Part shown: one piece after another, positions 7,665-16,275 of the stretch
Layout: the number at the start of each line of letters is the position of its first letter
Numbering within the stretch: the stretch's first letter is position 1
Translations under genes and position numbers: made by a program
DNA from: Halomonas qaidamensis
GTDB taxonomy: Bacteria > Pseudomonadota > Gammaproteobacteria > Pseudomonadales > Halomonadaceae
Assembly (NCBI RefSeq): GCF_025917315.1
Contig: NZ_CP080627.1
Location: 1,488,001-1,552,000, forward strand
Direction: 5' to 3'
DNA length: 64,000 nucleotides
Notes under the pieces: model-generated
What the model was told of the DNA's origin: nothing
The model's database searches: none
Seen by the model: the letters and a program-made list of their open reading frames with translations, nothing else

Positions 7665-9236
7665 TTAGCGATTAATGACCAGGTCACCTAGGTAGGGGAA
7701 GTCGAGGGCGTTAACAACCGGCTCGATTTCAATGCCGTCAGCAGCACCGTAGGCGAGGTTTTGCCAATGCAGCATGATGTAGCCTACGTCCTCATAAAGC
7801 ATAGCTTCGGCTTCACTTAGCATCTCATTGCGTTTTTCTAGGTCGGTTTCACTATCTGCTGCTGTCACAAGCGCATCAATTTCTTCGTTACAGTAGCTGC
7901 CGTAGTTGTATTGACCAGCGCCAGTCTCTTCATCAATGCAGAAAGAGAGGTACTGGAAGAAGTTGGCGGTATCTTCGGTATCAGCGTGCCAGCCAATCAT
8001 TGCTATGTCAGATTCGCGGGTATCGTATTCGGGCCAGTACTGAGCCAGCGGCATGGTGCGCAGATTAACGTTAATGTTGATCTGAGCCAGCATATTAGCC
8101 ACTGCTTGAGCGATCTGGGCATCGTTTACATAGCGGTTATTCGGCGCGATCATGTCAACGCTGAATCCCTCTTCATAGCCCGCTTCTGCCATTAGCTCTT
8201 TAGCGCGTTCAACGTCGTAACGCGGTACTAAATCAGGATTGTGACCAGAGTAGCCCTCCGGAGAGAACTGAGCAGCTGGCGTGGCGAAACCACGCATTAG
8301 GCGGTCTGCAATGCCTTCTTGGTTAACTGCCAGGTCAACGGCTTGGCGAACACGCGCATCCTGGAAGGCTTCAACGCGTTCTTCGTTGAGCTGGAAACCA
8401 ATAATGCGTGTACCGGCGATTTCAACTAAATGAGCATCGTTAGCCTCACGTACACGGTCTAGGTCGTTAGGCGGTACGGCATCGATGAAGTCAACGCCGC
8501 CTGACAGTAGTGCTGCCACGCGTGAAGCGTTTTCAGCAATAGGCGTCAGAATAATTTTAGAGACGTTACCTTCGCTGTCGGTATCCCAGTAATCTTCAAA
8601 GCGTTCAAAATCAACTCGAACACCTTGGCGGCGTTCAGTGATAATAAAAGGACCTGTGCCAGAAACGTTACGCGATGCAAATGAGTTGCCCGCTTTTACG
8701 ATTTCTGCTTTTTCATTGCCGTCATCAGTTTCACCAGTGTAGAACTCACTATCCATGGGGAAAATATAAGTGGCAAGGTTGAGCAGTAGTGGGTAGGGCT
8801 CCGTGGTTGTAATTTCGACAGTGTAATCATCAACTGCTTCAGCGCTGGCAACGGGCTCAAAAATGGCGCGATAATCGGGGCTTTCTTTCAGACGTTCGAT
8901 GGTCCACACCACATCTTTGGCGGTGAATTCGTTACCCGAGTGGAAGGTGACGCCTTCTCGCAGCGTCATGCGTGTAGTGGTTTCGTCTACTTGTTCCCAC
9001 TCAGTCGCTAAGCGCGGCTCGAATTGAAAATCTTTTGTCCAACGTACCAGCGGATCAAATGCTAAGTGGGAAAGGCGCAGCATGCCGCCAGATAACTGCT
9101 CATGAATATCAAGTGTTTCAGGATCGGCTGAGTAACCAATGCGCAGGGTTTCTGCACTAGCGGTCATTGGCAACATTGCCGTACCCGCAACCACAGCACC
9201 AATGACAGAAGCCAATAGTGTTTTTTTAAACGTCAT
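7665..9236 (-). CDS. dppA: Peptide ABC transporter periplasmic binding protein DppA
   Basis: This is a 523-residue family 5 solute-binding protein. A signal peptide is seen at residues 1-28 (cleavage after TASA), so the mature protein sits in the periplasm. The start of the mature part (LRIGYSADPETLDIHEQ) and the later blocks (GTGPFI; VRQAVDLAVNQE) are typical of DppA/OppA proteins. An AGGGA ribosome-binding site precedes the ATG by six bases. It is the first gene of dppABCDF. The family also includes heme, nickel and glutathione binders, but the neighbouring dipeptidase supports peptides. Confidence 0.9.
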   Translation of the reverse strand: MTFKKTLLASVIGAVVAGTAMLPMTASAETLRIGYSADPETLDIHEQLSGGMLRLSHLAFDPLVRWTKDFQFEPRLATEWEQVDETTTRMTLREGVTFHSGNEFTAKDVVWTIERLKESPDYRAIFEPVASAEAVDDYTVEITTTEPYPLLLNLATYIFPMDSEFYTGETDDGNEKAEIVKAGNSFASRNVSGTGPFIITERRQGVRVDFERFEDYWDTDSEGNVSKIILTPIAENASRVAALLSGGVDFIDAVPPNDLDRVREANDAHLVEIAGTRIIGFQLNEERVEAFQDARVRQAVDLAVNQEGIADRLMRGFATPAAQFSPEGYSGHNPDLVPRYDVERAKELMAEAGYEEGFSVDMIAPNNRYVNDAQIAQAVANMLAQININVNLRTMPLAQYWPEYDTRESDIAMIGWHADTEDTANFFQYLSFCIDEETGAGQYNYGSYCNEEIDALVTAADSETDLEKRNEMLSEAEAMLYEDVGYIMLHWQNLAYGAADGIEIEPVVNALDFPYLGDLVINR

Positions 9237-9553
9237 AATGTTTCCCTTTGTATTGTTTATTGTTCACTTTGCCGGTTAAACCTAGCGCTTATACACGCCA
9301 AATGCTTTTAAAAACCAGCAAAACAGACACGGTCAGCTTATAAGCTGTCTAACAACCTAATGCTCTTAAAACCTAGACTAAACATAGAGAGTTGGGGTTG
9401 CGTCATACAATCGAAATAATGAGAGGTATCATTCGTCTGCTGAATGACAGGGCTGGGTAGGGTCTTGGCAAGAGGGGGGATTAGACGAAGGTGGGGTAAG
9501 ATGAAAGCCGCTACTCGGAACTTTAGGCCAAGAGCGGCAAGCAAAAAAGGGGC
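9237..9553. other. Gene-free spacer upstream of dppA
   Basis: These 317 bases lie between the dppA start and the stop of the next minus-strand gene. They should contain the dppA promoter. I see a 12-base palindrome AGCTTATAAGCT near 9336-9347, but no confident -35/-10 pair. A 68-codon frame here lacks a ribosome-binding site and recognisable features. Confidence 0.5.
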
Positions 9554-9940
9554 TTAAGCGAAGTGTTGGTGTAACCAGTGGTTAATAGCATCTGACTCGT
9601 AGAGCCACTCTTCCTGCCCGTTTTCATGATTAATTTTAAGGCAAGGAACTTTAACCTTGCCCCCGCCTTCTTGCAGGGCTTTTTTATGGGCGGGATCTAA
9701 CTGAGCATCACGCAATTCGATATTTAGGCCCAGTCGTGCGATCTCTTTACGTACTTTGATACAGAAAGGGCAGGTACGGAATTGATAGAGAGCCAAGCGT
9801 TGACAGGCGGCATCGACTTTTGCCTGCTCTTCCTCACTACGCTCGACGGATTTTGGCGTTGATAGTTTCTCCGATATTAACATAACGGGGGCTAAAATCA
9901 GGCGAACACCTTTAAAGAAATAGCGAATCAAAACACGCAT
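9554..9940 (-). CDS. Membrane-anchored glutaredoxin-like protein
   Basis: This is a 128-residue protein. Residues 3-23 are hydrophobic and probably anchor it in the inner membrane. The rest is a thioredoxin-fold glutaredoxin/GST-N-terminal domain with the redox motif C57-P-F-C60 and the cis-proline P99 in KVPCL. It ends in the glutathione-binding-like YESDAINHWL. A role in thiol-disulfide exchange or glutathione-dependent reduction is likely; the target is unknown. It is a single gene, divergent from mpl. Confidence 0.8.
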   Translation of the reverse strand: MRVLIRYFFKGVRLILAPVMLISEKLSTPKSVERSEEEQAKVDAACQRLALYQFRTCPFCIKVRKEIARLGLNIELRDAQLDPAHKKALQEGGGKVKVPCLKINHENGQEEWLYESDAINHWLHQHFA

Positions 9941-10180
9941 TGTAAGCTCCTCGGCAACACTAAGATGGGTCAGCAGTAGGATGTGTATGTATGATCGTAT
10001 TTAAAAGATCATGAGCAAAAAGGTAGCCGCATCCTGCATCAAGCTGGACGTTTTGTCACTTCTGAACGAGCTTTTGCCTAGTTTTAAAGCCAACATCTGC
10101 CTTGAACTAGATGAGCAAGTTAACGTTGCATGCTAGTCTCACCAGCCTAGTTAACTAGTTAAGTAAGGAGCGCTTCACCT

Positions 10181-11566
10181 ATGCGTCTGCATATTATCGG
10201 CATCTGCGGCACTTTTATGGGGAGCCTGGCTTTACTAGCGCGGGAGCTAGGGCATCAGGTAAGCGGCTCAGATACGAATGTGTATCCTCCTATGAGCACC
10301 CAATTGGAAGAGGCGGGGATAACCTTGATAGAAGGATATCACGCCGAAAATCTTGCTAATCAACCTGCACTTGTCATTGTAGGCAACGCGCTATCTCGGG
10401 GTAATCCAGAAGTTGAGGCGCTGCTTAACAGTGGTTTGCCGTATACCTCAGGGGCTCAGTGGCTGGCTGAGCATGTACTGACTGGCAGGCAAGTTATTGC
10501 CGTTGCAGGTACTCACGGCAAGACCACCACTGCTAGCCTTCTAGCATGGCTATTGGAAAGCGCTGGCTTAACGCCTGGATTCTTAATTGGCGGCGTGCCA
10601 CGTAACTTTGGCGTGTCGGCGCGTTTAGGCAAGCCCGACAGTCCCTTTATTGTCGAGGCTGATGAGTACGATACGGCGTTTTTTGACAAGCGCTCTAAGT
10701 TTGTTCATTACCGCCCCCAAATGGTGGTGATGAACAATTTAGAGTTTGACCATGCCGACATATTTCCTGACCTTGCTGCGATTGAGCGCCAATTCCACCA
10801 CTTGGTACGAACCGTGCCAAGCAAAGGTTGCTTGCTAGTCGCCGATCAACAGCCTGCGTTAGAGCGTGTCCTTGAAATGGGAGCGTGGTCACCTATCGAG
10901 CGTTTCGGCACGTTAGAGAGCAGTGAGTGGCAACTACGTTTAGAGCGCGCTGATGGCAGCCGCTTTCAGGTGCTTCACCTTGATGAAAACAGTGAAGAAG
11001 ACGGTGTTGTCGAGTGGACATTAACCGGAGAGCACAACGCACGCAATGCGCTTGCAGCACTTGCCGCTGCGAGCCGTTGTGGGGTGAATCTTGCCCGCGC
11101 TTGCGCCGCACTTGCTCGTTTTCAAACGCCTCGTCGCCGTCAGGAGGTCATTGGGGAGGTGGGGGGGGTGCAAGTCATTGATGACTTCGCTCACCACCCA
11201 ACAGCGATCGCGGCCACGTTAAAAGGGTTGCGGGCAGCCACTACCAAAGGGCGACTGCTCGCGGTGATTGAACCACGCTCTAACACTATGCGTTTAGGCG
11301 CACTTCGTGCCCAGCTAAAAGAGAGCGTTGCCGATGCAGATGCTGTCTTCTGGTTTCAACCGGCAGGACTCGATTGGTCAATGGAGGCGTTAGTGGCTGA
11401 GCAAGGCGAGCGCGCTGAGCTATATAGCGATATCGATGCACTTGTTCATGCGGTTGTTACTCAAGCGTCACTACTCGACCGTATTGTTGTGATGTCCAAT
11501 GGCGGTTTCGAGGGGGTTCACCAGCGTCTATTGAGTGCGCTATCTGCCAAGGAGCAAACTGAGTGA
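10181..11566 (+). CDS. mpl: UDP-N-acetylmuramate:L-alanyl-gamma-D-glutamyl-meso-DAP ligase Mpl
   Basis: This 461-residue Mur ligase family enzyme recycles cell-wall tripeptide by attaching it to UDP-MurNAc in an ATP-dependent cytoplasmic reaction. The N-terminal Rossmann motif GICGTFMG is the Mpl form (MurC has GIGG.GM.G). The ATP loop AGTHGKTTTAS is at residues 109-119 and the C-terminal domain carries DDFAHHP. An AAGGAG site precedes the ATG. A 12-base palindrome (CTAGTTAACTAG, 10147-10158) sits just before that site and could be an operator. ubiX overlaps its stop. Confidence 0.95.
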   Translation: MRLHIIGICGTFMGSLALLARELGHQVSGSDTNVYPPMSTQLEEAGITLIEGYHAENLANQPALVIVGNALSRGNPEVEALLNSGLPYTSGAQWLAEHVLTGRQVIAVAGTHGKTTTASLLAWLLESAGLTPGFLIGGVPRNFGVSARLGKPDSPFIVEADEYDTAFFDKRSKFVHYRPQMVVMNNLEFDHADIFPDLAAIERQFHHLVRTVPSKGCLLVADQQPALERVLEMGAWSPIERFGTLESSEWQLRLERADGSRFQVLHLDENSEEDGVVEWTLTGEHNARNALAALAAASRCGVNLARACAALARFQTPRRRQEVIGEVGGVQVIDDFAHHPTAIAATLKGLRAATTKGRLLAVIEPRSNTMRLGALRAQLKESVADADAVFWFQPAGLDWSMEALVAEQGERAELYSDIDALVHAVVTQASLLDRIVVMSNGGFEGVHQRLLSALSAKEQTE

Positions 11567-12228
11567 CAGACTTTAAACCTCCGGTGACGGTGGCGCTGAC
11601 AGGTGCTTCGGGTGCGCAGTATGGTCTGCGCCTGATTGACGTATTAGTAGCATCAGGGCATGAAGTGTGGGTAATGATTTCCAAAGCAGCGCATATGGTC
11701 ATCGCTACGGAAACCGATGTGTCGTTACCAGCTCAGCCGAAACGCTTAGTAGAAGCACTTTCCAAGCAGAGTGGTGCTCAGCCTGGCCAAATTCGCTGCT
11801 TTGGTCGTGAAGACTGGATGGCGCCTGTCGCATCGGGGTCTGGTGCCCCCTCTGCGATGGTGATTTGCCCCTGCTCTACAGGCACGCTGTCAGCAGTTGC
11901 GACGGGTGCGAGCAATAACTTAATTGAGCGTGCCGCTGATGTTGCTATAAAAGAGCGACGGACCTTAGTTATGGTGCCACGTGAAAGCCCGTTTTCCCCC
12001 ATTCACCTAGAGCACATGCTGGCGCTAAGCCGCTTGGGTGTAGTGATTTTGCCTGCGGCTCCTGGCTTTTATCACCGCCCAGAACGGATAGAAGATTTGA
12101 TCGACTTTGTAGTCGCCCGGATACTCAATCAACTGGGCATCACTCATCGCCTGATGCCGCGTTGGGGAGAGGGGTATGAAACCGCACCTAGCGATGCAGA
12201 TAATGATGTAAACAACACGGAAGAGTAA
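11563..12228 (+). CDS. ubiX: Flavin prenyltransferase UbiX
   Basis: This 221-residue enzyme joins dimethylallyl phosphate to FMN to make the prenylated flavin used by UbiD in ubiquinone synthesis. The FMN-binding GASGAQYG motif is at residues 14-21, with further family blocks CPCSTGTLSA and PRESPFSPIHLE. It starts at GTG within the mpl stop (four-base overlap), so translation is coupled. About 15 charged residues extend past the usual C-terminus. ubiD is not in the window. Confidence 0.95.
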   Translation: MTDFKPPVTVALTGASGAQYGLRLIDVLVASGHEVWVMISKAAHMVIATETDVSLPAQPKRLVEALSKQSGAQPGQIRCFGREDWMAPVASGSGAPSAMVICPCSTGTLSAVATGASNNLIERAADVAIKERRTLVMVPRESPFSPIHLEHMLALSRLGVVILPAAPGFYHRPERIEDLIDFVVARILNQLGITHRLMPRWGEGYETAPSDADNDVNNTEE

Positions 12229-12854
12229 TGATGATGTCATGGGCGACGCTGTCGGTGTTTGTACCCACATTTTTATTCGTTTCCCTAACGCCGGGGATGT
12301 GTATGACCTTGGCGATGGTGCTGGGTATGACCCAGGGGGTGAAGCGAACGCTGTGGATGATGATAGGCGAGTTAATTGGCGTAGGCATCGTAGCCGCCGC
12401 CGCTGGGGCTGGCGTGGCAGCATTAATGCTACGTCATCCTGAGCTTTTTATTGCGTTTAAGTGGGTGGGCGGCGCTTATTTGGCTTATTTAGGCATCATG
12501 ATGTGGCGTTCTAGAGGGCGTATGGCTATCCCTGCAGAGCTGAATGCCGGACCTGCTGCTGGAAGGCTACAGTTGGCTATTCAGGGGTTAGTGACGGCGG
12601 TGGCCAACCCAAAAGGATGGGCTTTTTTTATGGTGCTGCTACCACCGTTTTTAGATAGCGGTCGGCCACTAGCACCTCAACTAACCCTTTTGATTGCAGT
12701 GATTTTAATCATTGAATTTGCCAGCATGCTGGTCTATGCCACTGGTGGGAAAACGCTACGTAATGCGTTGGGTAAAAGTGGCAATGTACGCTTACTCAAC
12801 CGCATTGCAGGAACATTAATGATAGGCGTTGGGGGTTGGCTGGCGTTGGGATAG
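12228..12854 (+). CDS. LysE/RhtB-family amino-acid exporter
   Basis: This 208-residue inner-membrane protein has about six hydrophobic segments and the LysE family N-terminal block (PTFLFVSLTPGMCMTLAM). Members export amino acids such as lysine, threonine, homoserine or leucine. The substrate cannot be told from sequence. The first ATG overlaps the ubiX stop by one base. Two more in-frame ATGs follow at once, and the third (12234) is best spaced from GGAAGAG. It is likely co-transcribed with mpl and ubiX. Confidence 0.85.
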   Translation: MMMSWATLSVFVPTFLFVSLTPGMCMTLAMVLGMTQGVKRTLWMMIGELIGVGIVAAAAGAGVAALMLRHPELFIAFKWVGGAYLAYLGIMMWRSRGRMAIPAELNAGPAAGRLQLAIQGLVTAVANPKGWAFFMVLLPPFLDSGRPLAPQLTLLIAVILIIEFASMLVYATGGKTLRNALGKSGNVRLLNRIAGTLMIGVGGWLALG

Positions 12855-12880
12855 ACGACTGGCTTAGTGGCGTTGAACTG

Positions 12881-14272
12881 CTAAACAGGGGGCAGCAGAA
12901 TAAGCCGTAGAGCTATTAGTGCACTGGTGGCAGCTAATAGTCTGACCCAGGGGCAGGGTGGTAGCGGCGCTCTAGTGCGGCGCTGCCAATTCAGCCGAAC
13001 GATAGCGCATACCAGCAAGCCGAGGAGAGCACCGCCAATGAGGTCGCTCAACCAATGTACGCCTAATACTAAGCGCGACAATGCCATGGGTGTTACCAGG
13101 GCTATTGCCAGCCAATAAATCCAGACGCGTTGTTTGCGGTGCAATTCTGCTGCAATGAATGCAGCGGCTAACCCAATAACGACAACGGTCGTTGAGGTAT
13201 GTGCACTGGGGTAGGAAAATGAGCCAATCAGATAGTCTGGTGTTTCTGGCCGGGCACGCCCGAAAACCATTTTTCCCGCTGTGTTGAGCAGCGCAATGCC
13301 ACCAATGGCAAAGGTCCAATGGCAGAGTGCATCGATACGTTTGTGGTGTATCAGCCAAACAGCCAAAGGCAGAATCAGCGCGGCAATTCCTAGTGAGTCT
13401 CCTAGTTTAGCGAAGCCTAAGCTAATGAAATGAAGTGGCTCATTGGTTAACCAGTTAAACAGGCGCTGAGCTTGTAAATCTATCGCCAGCGGACCTTGAT
13501 GATTCATTACTAGCAGAGTCCAGGCTGAGACACTTGCCAATGTGATGACAAACAGCAGTAGCGAGGCTAACGGTACTTCATCATTTAAGCTCATTGAGAG
13601 CCATGAGCGACGCATAAAGGGGATGCGACGAATAAGGCGTGCTGTTGCAAGGTAGAAAAAGCCATGGCGACCCACCTGGGCTCTTCCCCAGGAGAAAATC
13701 ACCGCAAGCACGACGAGACTGGCGCCTAATGTAATGAGCACCGTTTCTATATTTTGGGGTAGATTGAGATGCTGTTGCCAGGTTCTACCCAATAAGTAGC
13801 CAGGCAATACGTAAGCCGGTGCCCATAGGGCAGCTGAGGCGATATTGGCCCACAAAAATGTGCGCTGAGGCATTCGCATCATACCCGCAATAAGCGGAAT
13901 AATGGGGCGCACTGGGCCGACAAACCGGCCAATAAACACAGAGTGGACACCGTAACGTTCAAAAAAACGTACGCCGCGCGCCAGCCATTCTGGATGAACG
14001 GATAAAGGCCAACGATTGGTAACTTGTTTACGGTAGTGATAGCCAAGCTGGTAGCTAATGCCATCCCCTAAGACCGCACCCAGCAAAGCGGCACTAATAA
14101 GCCATGGTAGAGCAATAGCTTCATGCCCCGCTATAGAGGAGGCCGCAGTGATAAGCACAACGCCTGGAACCAACAAGCCCACTAGCGCAAGCGATTCAAG
14201 TAGCGATATCAGCGCAACCGCCAGCATTAATATCGCTGGTGAAAGCGACAGATCAAAAAGCGTATCAACCAT
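12881..14272 (-). CDS. DedA-PAP2 fusion: predicted undecaprenyl-phosphate flippase/phosphatase
   Basis: This 463-residue polytopic protein has two domains. Residues 1-200 are a DedA/SNARE-associated domain with D70 and the GRFVGPVRP motif (115-123) needed in DedA proteins. Residues 240-440 are a PAP2 acid phosphatase domain with all three motifs: K334...R341-P342, PSAH (H358), and R400...H406...D410. DedA members flip undecaprenyl phosphate and PAP2 members remove the second phosphate from undecaprenyl pyrophosphate. A fusion could link both steps of carrier recycling at the inner membrane, which is inference. The substrate could also be another lipid phosphate. The gene converges on the LysE gene with 26 bases between. 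Confidence 0.88.
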   Translation of the reverse strand: MVDTLFDLSLSPAILMLAVALISLLESLALVGLLVPGVVLITAASSIAGHEAIALPWLISAALLGAVLGDGISYQLGYHYRKQVTNRWPLSVHPEWLARGVRFFERYGVHSVFIGRFVGPVRPIIPLIAGMMRMPQRTFLWANIASAALWAPAYVLPGYLLGRTWQQHLNLPQNIETVLITLGASLVVLAVIFSWGRAQVGRHGFFYLATARLIRRIPFMRRSWLSMSLNDEVPLASLLLFVITLASVSAWTLLVMNHQGPLAIDLQAQRLFNWLTNEPLHFISLGFAKLGDSLGIAALILPLAVWLIHHKRIDALCHWTFAIGGIALLNTAGKMVFGRARPETPDYLIGSFSYPSAHTSTTVVVIGLAAAFIAAELHRKQRVWIYWLAIALVTPMALSRLVLGVHWLSDLIGGALLGLLVCAIVRLNWQRRTRAPLPPCPWVRLLAATSALIALRLILLPPV

Positions 14273-14299
14273 GATAAGTCCCGCTCCATTTGATGATTA

Positions 14300-15235
14300 T
14301 CAGGCAGTCGATAACGCCTTAGCACGTGCTTCCAGGCGGTTTATGTAGCGTTCAAAGCGCTCATTGCGGCACGGTAGGCAAACCGCTATGCAGGTTTCTA
14401 ATTGTCCTGTTTCAACTAAAACGCACTGTGATAATGCGCGCTGTAGACGCTCCCTTACCAACATGGCACCACTTTCGCTTGTATCTGGCAATACGAGCCA
14501 GAACGTAGAATTGTCTGCCCGACCTAGAATGTCATAGTCGCGGCAGCGGCTGTTCACTTCATTGCATAGGGCACCCAGCAGCGCTGTTTTTGCACGTGAG
14601 CCAAACTGCTCTTCTGCCATATCAAGCTGAGGTAAATGCATAACAAGAACTGCCAAACGCTTGTTGAGCATTGCTGCACGTTGAAACTCATTATGCAGAC
14701 GCTCTTTTAATGTATCGATATGATAGGCATCGCAATCGTTATCATTTGGGTCTGTTGCCCTTAACAAAGCGCGTTGTCGTGCATGCTCCCAGGGAGGGAG
14801 TGCTAATAACAGCATAAGAGCGATATAAGCGACTCCCTCTACCGGCGAGGCAGTGCCGTGACTATGTAACAGCCACCAAAGAGGGGCAGAAAATACAGCC
14901 AGTATTATAGCGCTCGATAGCGGCAATAGAAAAAATGCAGCGGTTGTCGGTAGGCCGATCCACAAACTAGAGACGCTAGGATGGTGATAGAAAGCCGCTA
15001 GGGTGATGATATAACTGCTGCATAATAATATAACGCGAGAGATAACAGTATTTAGCGTCTGGCTGTGATGCATCAATAGCGCTGCCAGTAACAGCAGCGT
15101 TACAAACATTGGCACTAAAAGGTCGCGATAATTCCCCATGCCATAAAGCCAGAGCGTGTATCCTGCCACTAGGATCACGCTGCTGGTATAAGCAAAGGTC
15201 ATTAATTGCCTGTGCAGCGGCGGTGGGTCAATCAT
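14300..15235 (-). CDS. Membrane protein with degenerate GGDEF-like domain
   Basis: This is a 311-residue protein. The first 150 residues hold five to six transmembrane segments. Residues 170-311 resemble a diguanylate cyclase domain, but the place of the GGDEF active site reads ADNSTF (after LGR, residues 237-245). It should therefore not make c-di-GMP, and could instead bind a nucleotide or a partner. It overlaps the upstream gene by eight bases, which suggests co-translation. No EAL or receiver domain is present. Confidence 0.65.
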   Translation of the reverse strand: MIDPPPLHRQLMTFAYTSSVILVAGYTLWLYGMGNYRDLLVPMFVTLLLLAALLMHHSQTLNTVISRVILLCSSYIITLAAFYHHPSVSSLWIGLPTTAAFFLLPLSSAIILAVFSAPLWWLLHSHGTASPVEGVAYIALMLLLALPPWEHARQRALLRATDPNDNDCDAYHIDTLKERLHNEFQRAAMLNKRLAVLVMHLPQLDMAEEQFGSRAKTALLGALCNEVNSRCRDYDILGRADNSTFWLVLPDTSESGAMLVRERLQRALSQCVLVETGQLETCIAVCLPCRNERFERYINRLEARAKALSTA

Positions 15236-16085
15236 TACTATCTTCTCGTGGGTGAGGCGGGAAGTTGGCCAGCGTCTCGACCGTTAAACCTGATAACTCT
15301 AAGTCTATTAGCGGTAGGTGGTAGGAAAGCTGTTTTTCCGGAAGACCGGCACAGAGTAGTTTGCGTCGGTGGGCTGCCTCCTGGGAATTATGTGACAGCA
15401 TTAAGGTGGCAAGTGTCTGGCTGTTTAAACGATAAACGTTTTCAAAGTTATAGGTGAGGTTGCATAGCTTTTGCGCGGCCGCCCAAAGCTGGTGACGCTT
15501 TACTTGGATAATTAACAGTTCTGCATAAATGGCTTCACGTTCAGAGCGGGTTTGTTCTCGATTAAGATCTCTTAACAGTTGCCCGCTTGGCCACAGATTA
15601 AGCCCTGGAATAAGCCGAAGGCGTGAGCGAATGGAGCCATTCATATCAATTAATTGACACGCTTTGGCGCTGGATAAAATGCTTAGTGTAATTAAAGCAG
15701 TTAAGAGTAAGAGTCCTTCAGGCAAGGAAAATAGCGGGATGATTAATAGCCAGCTCATCAGTGCGGCCAGCGCATTGAAGACTACTACCCAGCGCTTCTG
15801 AGGCAGCATAAACATCGCTGGCCACGCCCATATTAGCAAGCTGTGACGCTCCGGCGCTGCGGCAATAAGTCCTAGTAGCAATACCCCGGTGATTAGCTGC
15901 CAGGGTGGGCCCTTAGAGCGGCGGTGGCTAAAATCGAGCAATAACGCAGTAACGAAAAGCCAACCTACAGACAGCCAAAGCACTAGCGCAGCCATTGGCT
16001 GCGCCGTATGCGTCCAAAGCGCTAACACCAACGCGGCTGCGAACAGATTGGCTCTTAGTAGGCGTATTTTGTACTTGCTTTGCAT
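15228..16085 (-). CDS. Membrane protein with vestigial GGDEF-like domain
   Basis: This is a 285-residue protein. Residues 10-145 are strongly hydrophobic, with about five to six segments. Residues 165-285 follow the secondary-structure pattern of a GGDEF domain, ending in VYRLNSQTLATLML where VYRLGGDEFAVLL would be expected. The signature is thus NSQTL at residues 221-225. No catalytic activity is expected. It is the first gene of a two-gene unit with the next degenerate GGDEF protein; together they may form a membrane complex. The function is unknown and the GGDEF relationship is my inference from motif position. Confidence 0.55.
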   Translation of the reverse strand: MQSKYKIRLLRANLFAAALVLALWTHTAQPMAALVLWLSVGWLFVTALLLDFSHRRSKGPPWQLITGVLLLGLIAAAPERHSLLIWAWPAMFMLPQKRWVVVFNALAALMSWLLIIPLFSLPEGLLLLTALITLSILSSAKACQLIDMNGSIRSRLRLIPGLNLWPSGQLLRDLNREQTRSEREAIYAELLIIQVKRHQLWAAAQKLCNLTYNFENVYRLNSQTLATLMLSHNSQEAAHRRKLLCAGLPEKQLSYHLPLIDLELSGLTVETLANFPPHPREDSND

Positions 16086-16234
16086 GGTGGCTTACTATTC
16101 ACCTCTACTTCAGGGTTGCCCATAGCATAGTCGGCTTGATGACATATCAGCGTCGTGATTAGGCAGCCGGTATAGCCACTATAACGCGTTGGTGGCGTAA
16201 CATACTGCCAAACAGGCCTTACCACTACTATAGA

Positions 16235-16252
16235 ATGCAACTTGCCTTGCAT
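16235..16252. promoter_or_regulatory. Palindrome in the proA promoter region
   Basis: ATGCAA, six bases, TTGCAT: a perfect 6+6 dyad 24 bases before the proA start and close to a possible -10 (TAGAAT). It may be an operator or a 5'-leader hairpin. Nothing identifies the binding protein. Confidence 0.25.
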
Positions 16253-16275
16253 ACGCAATATCACAGGGAGAAAGT

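Noticed and set aside
9338-9544. A 68-codon minus-strand frame upstream of dppA
   Set aside because: No ribosome-binding site, no recognisable feature, and it fills the likely promoter region.
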